A DNA stretch of 64,000 nucleotides, taken from Stramonita haemastoma. Lineage: Eukaryota; Mollusca; Gastropoda; Neogastropoda; Muricidae. The DNA lies in NCBI GenBank assembly GCA_030674155.1, contig CM060323.1, positions 46,326,745 through 46,390,744 on the forward strand. The letters are read 5' to 3'. How positions within the stretch are numbered: the first letter of the stretch is position 1; each line of letters begins with the position of its first letter. The translations under genes and the position numbers were made by a program. Of the stretch, positions 58,932-64,000 are shown piece by piece. The notes beneath the pieces are model-generated. The model was not told the DNA's origin. It did not search any database and saw only the letters and a list, made by a program, of their open reading frames with translations.

Positions 58932-59133
58932 AGGTGAATGCACGCAGAACATCTTGTGCACACGTTAAATCCTGTTCCGCTTTTTGTAAGAGTAGGCCAT
59001 TGTGTGCTGGTGGCAACAGATGACAATATTTACAAAGCTGCATACACACGGGGACTGGATGAAAAAAAGCACATGAGTGGTTATTCCATTATCCTCGATA
59101 TAAAAGAATAAATAAATAAATAAATAAATATTA
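58932..59133 (+). mobile_element. Family A SINE, 3' part
   Basis: GTGAATGCACGCAGAACATC to TATCCTCGATATAAAAGAAT with a (AAAT)n tail. Confidence 0.72.
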
Positions 59134-61454
59134 TGGGTCCAAGCAGAAATGTATGTGACTTACAAGTATTATTCTCAACTAGGGGCCAGGTTCAAAAGGT
59201 GAAAATAACCAGGTTTGGGACTCGGAAATCCCCCACTCTCTCACCTTGCTCAGATCTCATCTGTCTGGCCTGGTGAGATCTAATCTCTTAATCTTGCTTA
59301 GATCTACTCTCTCTGTCTCTCCATATTTAGCTGAATCAGTAATATTGAAACTTTGGGGCTGATTTTGATTGAGAAAAAAACGTTTTTTTTTGGTCTTTCT
59401 ATTTATTTGTTTCACCAACTTTAAAAGCTTTTAAATGATATGCAATAATTTACTTAAAAACTTTTTTTATTGTTACTTTAAAAAAAAAAGTTAACAATAT
59501 GATTGTATATTTTAATTTAATTTTTTTTGTCTGGTGTTAACCGTGTGTGAAAGCTTTGTTTTGCATTTGAAGTGTTTTTTCTTAAGAAATTTGAGGGAAT
59601 ATAAAATATATATAAAAAAGAATTATCACAGCCATGAGGGCCAGTAAAAGTTAAAAAATATCCTTTTTTTTTTTATCCTGTTATAGGTTTGACATTTTGC
59701 TTCTTTTTTTATGGTCATTTCCTATAGGAATAGTTGCATTTCTGTGTTAGTCATATAAACGTTTGTTTTCCTTTTGTCATCTTTATATTTGCTTTTTAAA
59801 ATTAAAAATTTTTTATTATTATTTTTTTTTAGTTATTTGGTTTATGTCAGTGATACGGATATTTTTTTATTTTGTGCAGTGAATATTTGTTTTGATTTTT
59901 ATTTGGTGTGTGTGAACAGTACCCCAGCTGTGAATGTTAATTATTCTTTTTTGTCCTCGTAAAATGTTTTCTGCCTTCGCTTTGATGTAGTTTGTTGTTA
60001 AAAGACCAATTGTATGAATGAATGTATGCTGTCATTCGTTGTAATGAACATTTGCATTTCTTTTTTGATTTGTTTAGCTTATATTGCTGTCATTTTTCGC
60101 AGTCATTTATTTTAAGCCTGAATTACCATAAATTTAAATGTTATGGTTCTTTTTTTTTACCAAGAATATTTCCTTCTCTTATCATTTTTTCTTTAAAAAA
60201 AAAAAGAATAAAAAAGAAAAGTGATTGTATTTGTCATTTAAGTGTTAGGCTCCTCCCCCCTCAGGAATGTGCTAACCAAAAATGTGATAAAAAAAATTTG
60301 GTGCAACCTCAGCCACTAGTTAAATGTTTCATTGAGCTTGGTGCTAATATTTATGAACATATTATATCCAAAACTATGTCACAACTTAAAGAGTGTACAG
60401 TGAACAAAATGTCCACCCCCCACCTCCCTCTTAAAAAAAAGAAAGAAAAAGAAAAAGCAGCAACAACAACAACAGCAACAAAAAGTGAAAACAACCAGAA
60501 TGAAAAGTTACTGAAAGATCTCAATAAATCACTGAAAAAGTACCCCCCCCCCTGAAAAACAAAGTAACCCCCCCCCCCCAATCCAAAACCCCAACAATAA
60601 CCCCTCTTCTCCCCCCAAAAAAAACCAACAACAACAACAATACCCCCCCCCCCCCAAAAAAAAAAAAAAAAAAAAAAAAGCAAAAAACTGCAATGTATTA
60701 GATTTTTATTTTTTGGGGGCAAGGTTTTGTGATTCTTAATACCTGCCAACTTTTCAGAGTTGAAAAATGGTTATTTTTCTTTAACCCACTGCTATTCATC
60801 TGGCATACAGTTTTTGTTTGTTTGTGTGTTCCTCAGCTAGAGCTCTGAGGTTCACCAATGGTGAGATTTCTCGTATGCCACCATTCACTCACCATTAAGG
60901 TAGACACATTCTGACTTAAAGAGAGCATACATATTACCATACTTATTTTGTACTGGAAAAGAACAGAACAAATTATATGCTGGCATGTTTATATGCAAAT
61001 AAATTTCACGGCTTTTTCCTATCTTTTGTCGTTGTTTTTAATGTAAATGTTTAATCGCTGGCAGAGATTATATATTTTTGTGTGTGTGTTGCACATGTAT
61101 GAGTTTCTTCTGCATGCATTCTTTGTATAATTCTTAATTTTTTTATCATTTTTTTTTTTTTTAAAGTTGTGTCATTTTGTTATTTTTCTGATTTCGCCTC
61201 TCGGACATGGGTATTTGTGTTTATGGGTGTATGCTCATGCACTTGTACCCAAACTTGTATGCATGGAAACATGCATGTGTGCTCAAACATATACAGACAC
61301 ACATAGACATAGACACAAGACACATGCACATACACCATAATGTGCATGCATGAAAACATGCATGTGTGCACAAACATGTACATGCACAAACATGTACAGA
61401 CACACTGACAAAGACTCAGACACATACACACACTCCCATACGCATTGCACGCAC

Positions 61455-61780
61455 ACAGTCTGGTCCTTCCTATAGTGGTGTGTATGAAAATTTAAAAAAT
61501 GGAAAGCGGAGAAACTAAAAGGTTGTTTGTTCTTGCCCCCTCCCCCCCCGAAAATGTCTGGTCGCTTCCTATAGTGGTGTGTATGAAAATTAAGAAGTGG
61601 AAAGCAGAGAAGTAAAAGGTTGTTTGTCCTCTCCCCCCCCCCCCCCATCCCTCCTGATACCCCCCCCCCCCAAAAAAAAGAAAAAAAGTCTGGTCTCTTC
61701 ACATAGTGGTGTGTATGAAAATTAAGAAGTGGAAAGTACAGTAAGTAAAAGGCTGTTTGTTCTCCTCCTCCCTCCCAAAA
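61455..61780 (+). repeat. Three copies of an about 110-bp repeat
   Basis: Each has TCTGGTC, CATAGTGGTGTGTATGAAAA and AAAAGGTTGTTTGT, separated by C-rich runs. Another short duplication (AAGTGATGTATAT, ACACAAGATCTTTTT) follows at 61830-61995. Confidence 0.8.
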
Positions 61781-62151
61781 AAAGCTGTACACAGAAGTGT
61801 AGCAAGCAGTTTTACCCTAAAAAAAAGAATACATAAGTGATGTATATTTATCTTTACACAAGATCTTTTTCTGTTGCTGAAACGAAAGTAAATCACACAT
61901 TTTTATTTATTTATTTTTATTTTTTTTTATAGCAGTGTCACCTACAAAAGGAACACACAAGTGATGTATATATCTACACAAGATCTTTTTTTCTTTAACA
62001 AATGAAGTCACATTCATAACAACAACTATAAGGAATACTTAGAAACAACTCTCTCCCCTCTCTCCCCTCTCCTCCCTCCCCTCTCCTCCCTCTCCCTCCT
62101 CTTCCCCTTCCCATTCTCACCCATCCCTCCCTATTTCCACCCCTCTACTTT

Positions 62152-62183
<32 letters not shown>

Positions 62184-62449
62184 TTTATATACTTTTGGTG
62201 GCCTTAAACTGAATTTTCTTAATTTTGACTTCATGAAGAAGAAAATCTTGAGAGGAAGAAAGTACACTTCAAGAGGCAAACAAAAAAAAAAAAAGAGAAA
62301 AGAGAGAGAGAGAGAAAAAAGTGAGAATACCTTCAAACTGCAGAATGATCTCCATTTTTATTTTGTGGCAAGAAGAAGAAAAAAAAAGATAGACTAGAGC
62401 TGTCTTCATTTTTTAAAATTTCATTTTATTATTATTATTATTATTATTA

Positions 62450-62505
<56 letters not shown>

Positions 62506-63491
62506 TTAGTAATTATGTTCATTGAAAGCTTTAATGTTTCATTTTTATGCTCTCATAATACGTGTCACATGTCATCTGTATTGATTATTTTCCCCACAGC
62601 CAAAAAATAACTACATTGTTATTTACATTATATGAGTTGCAATTATATTAGATGCTTACACCTGAGTCCACACTGAAGACTAAAGTTTCTTTTGTGTATA
62701 TATCAAATCATGAAAGAAAAGTCAATAACAGATGTTATAAATCTGTGGAGTAGTGTTCTAGGCACTGGAGAGTTTGAAAATTCTGACTTGACAAGTAAAC
62801 AGTAAGGATTTGACTGTGGTGGAATCAGTGCTACAATGTAGTACACAATGTTTAAAAAACAAGAAAAACATAATCGTCCATGTGAAGTTTTTAGACATCG
62901 TCACGCATCAGTGACTCATTGTCTTGACTGTAAAATGTTCTGGGGCATCATGTTAAAATGACTGATGGTGGAAGTAGTGACTTATCTCTTAATCCTTAGC
63001 GGGACTAGTAATTTAAAAAAAAAGAAGTAGAAAGTAGTTAACAAATAAAAATTTGTGTTTGGGAGATCTCTGTAAATCCATTAGTGATGGGCCTTTGTTC
63101 GAGACTTTCATTGTTTTCGACAATCTCAATCGAATCGGTTGGAACTAGTCGTTTTTGTAGTAACGTTTACTAGCAGTCCTTTGTGGGATGTTTTCAATAG
63201 CATGTGGGAAAAAGAAACTGGAGTTTTTTTTGTTCCGTTTGCCTGAAAGAGCAAAAAAAATACAAACCCCCAAAGTCGTGGTGTACAAAGATGATAACAT
63301 GACTTGTGTTGTGTGTAGCATTAAAGAGCATATCAGGCCAGGAATTGTGTTGAAGACAATGATGGAGGTGGCTTGTGTTTGTATGGAGATAGTGACTGTA
63401 TTGGATTGTTATTAGTATGCATGCTATTTATGAGATTTATGAGTGAAAATGGGAGAGGGATTGATTGAGGATATTATCCTTGTGATTACTT

Positions 63492-63492
<1 letters not shown>

Positions 63493-63568
<76 letters not shown>

Positions 63569-63599
63569 GAAAGAGAGAGAGACAGAGAGAGCGACAGAG
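63493..63599 (+). repeat. (TG)n then (GA)n array
   Basis: About 36 TG units followed by GA-rich DNA. A last AC-rich block lies at 63853-63952. Confidence 0.95.
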
Positions 63600-64000
63600 G
63601 GAGGGGGGATATGGGAGGTTATATATTTCCTTTAAAAAAAAACAAAAAACAAACAAACGAAAACGAGAAATAACTGTGGGGTGCTAGTTGTGATTTTGAG
63701 AAAAAAAGCTGTGGTTTTGATAAAAATGGTGATCAGAAAGAACCCCTTGAAGTCAAGAACATTAAAGTGCTGAGAACTTGTGAACCCGAACAAAGGTATG
63801 TACGTTATAATATGCCCATTTTTACAACTCACTCCATGCAGGTGTATGCGTGCGTACACACACCCGCACCCCCCCCACACACACACACACACACCACACA
63901 CACACACACACACACCAACACACCACATCACCCACACCACACACACACACCCCACGGTGTATACTTGGAAAGACTGTAAATTCTGTAATGAGAAAGTATC

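Larger units (their letters stand above)
55045..64000. other. Region downstream of the SLC17-like gene, no further gene seen
   Basis: AT-rich sequence with a GAT-rich run (56910-56965), TTA arrays, one family A SINE, C-rich and A-rich runs near 60540-60680, and 110-bp repeats. Part may be 3' UTR. No protein similarity or RNA gene could be supported on either strand. Confidence 0.5.

Noticed and set aside
58759..58968. 69-aa plus-strand frame (MRFQAENSDQHAEI)
   Set aside because: No recognised similarity; its end runs into a family A SINE, and no splice partners were found.
60022..60555. 177-aa plus-strand frame
   Set aside because: Low-complexity Lys/Thr-rich end, AT-driven composition, no similarity.

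Overview
The window looks like nuclear DNA of a marine invertebrate, most likely a mollusc and perhaps a gastropod. It has intron-split genes with GT/GC-AG boundaries, AT-rich introns, very many (GT)n/(AC)n arrays, several tRNA-headed SINE families, a LINE, and small DNA transposons. The taxon is inferred from protein similarity and repeat style only. No prokaryotic feature is present. Most long open frames are translated microsatellites and were ignored.

Three protein genes could be assembled exon by exon. (1) On the plus strand, 5954-14575, is transcription elongation factor TFIIS (TCEA family), ten coding exons, about 295 aa. It has the LW/TFIIS-N domain, central domain and C-terminal zinc ribbon with the Asp-Glu hairpin, and an 18-nt microexon. 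(2) On the minus strand, 40137 down to 25941, is an RWD-RING-IBR-RING E3 ubiquitin ligase of the RNF14 type, eleven coding exons, about 603 aa if one apparent single-base loss in exon 5 is allowed for. It has a GC-AG first intron and a Cys/His-rich C-terminal tail. (3) On the plus strand, 43549-54580, is a twelve-span major facilitator transporter of the SLC17/plant-ANTR type, eight coding exons, 413 aa. TFIIS and the ligase converge across about 11 kb. The ligase and the transporter are head to head across about 3.4 kb that holds a 5'-truncated LINE with an open reverse transcriptase frame.

The rest is a dense repeat landscape. At least five SINE families can be told apart. One is a tRNA-headed family with a conserved core containing GTCCTTCGGATGAGAC. 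Two further families carry the same core or a relative of it but have other heads or tails. One is a tRNA-Thr(CGT)-like family with clear target-site duplications. One is a hybrid with a tRNA-like 5' end joined to a 5S rRNA-like segment. There are also a hAT-like element with CAGGGTTCGCG termini, two piggyBac-like MITEs bounded by TTAA, several minisatellites (29, 38, about 64, 80, about 80-90 and about 100 bp units), and long homopolymer and trinucleotide runs. One minisatellite decays into copies full of small indels. That suggests consensus errors in the assembly and bears on the frame break in the ligase.

The genes have no evident joint pathway: RNA polymerase II elongation, ubiquitin ligation and membrane transport. 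The most unusual items are the 5S/tRNA hybrid SINE, the module swapping among SINE families, the ligase's extra zinc-binding tail and GC donor, the TFIIS microexon, and splice sites set directly against long (GT)n tracts.
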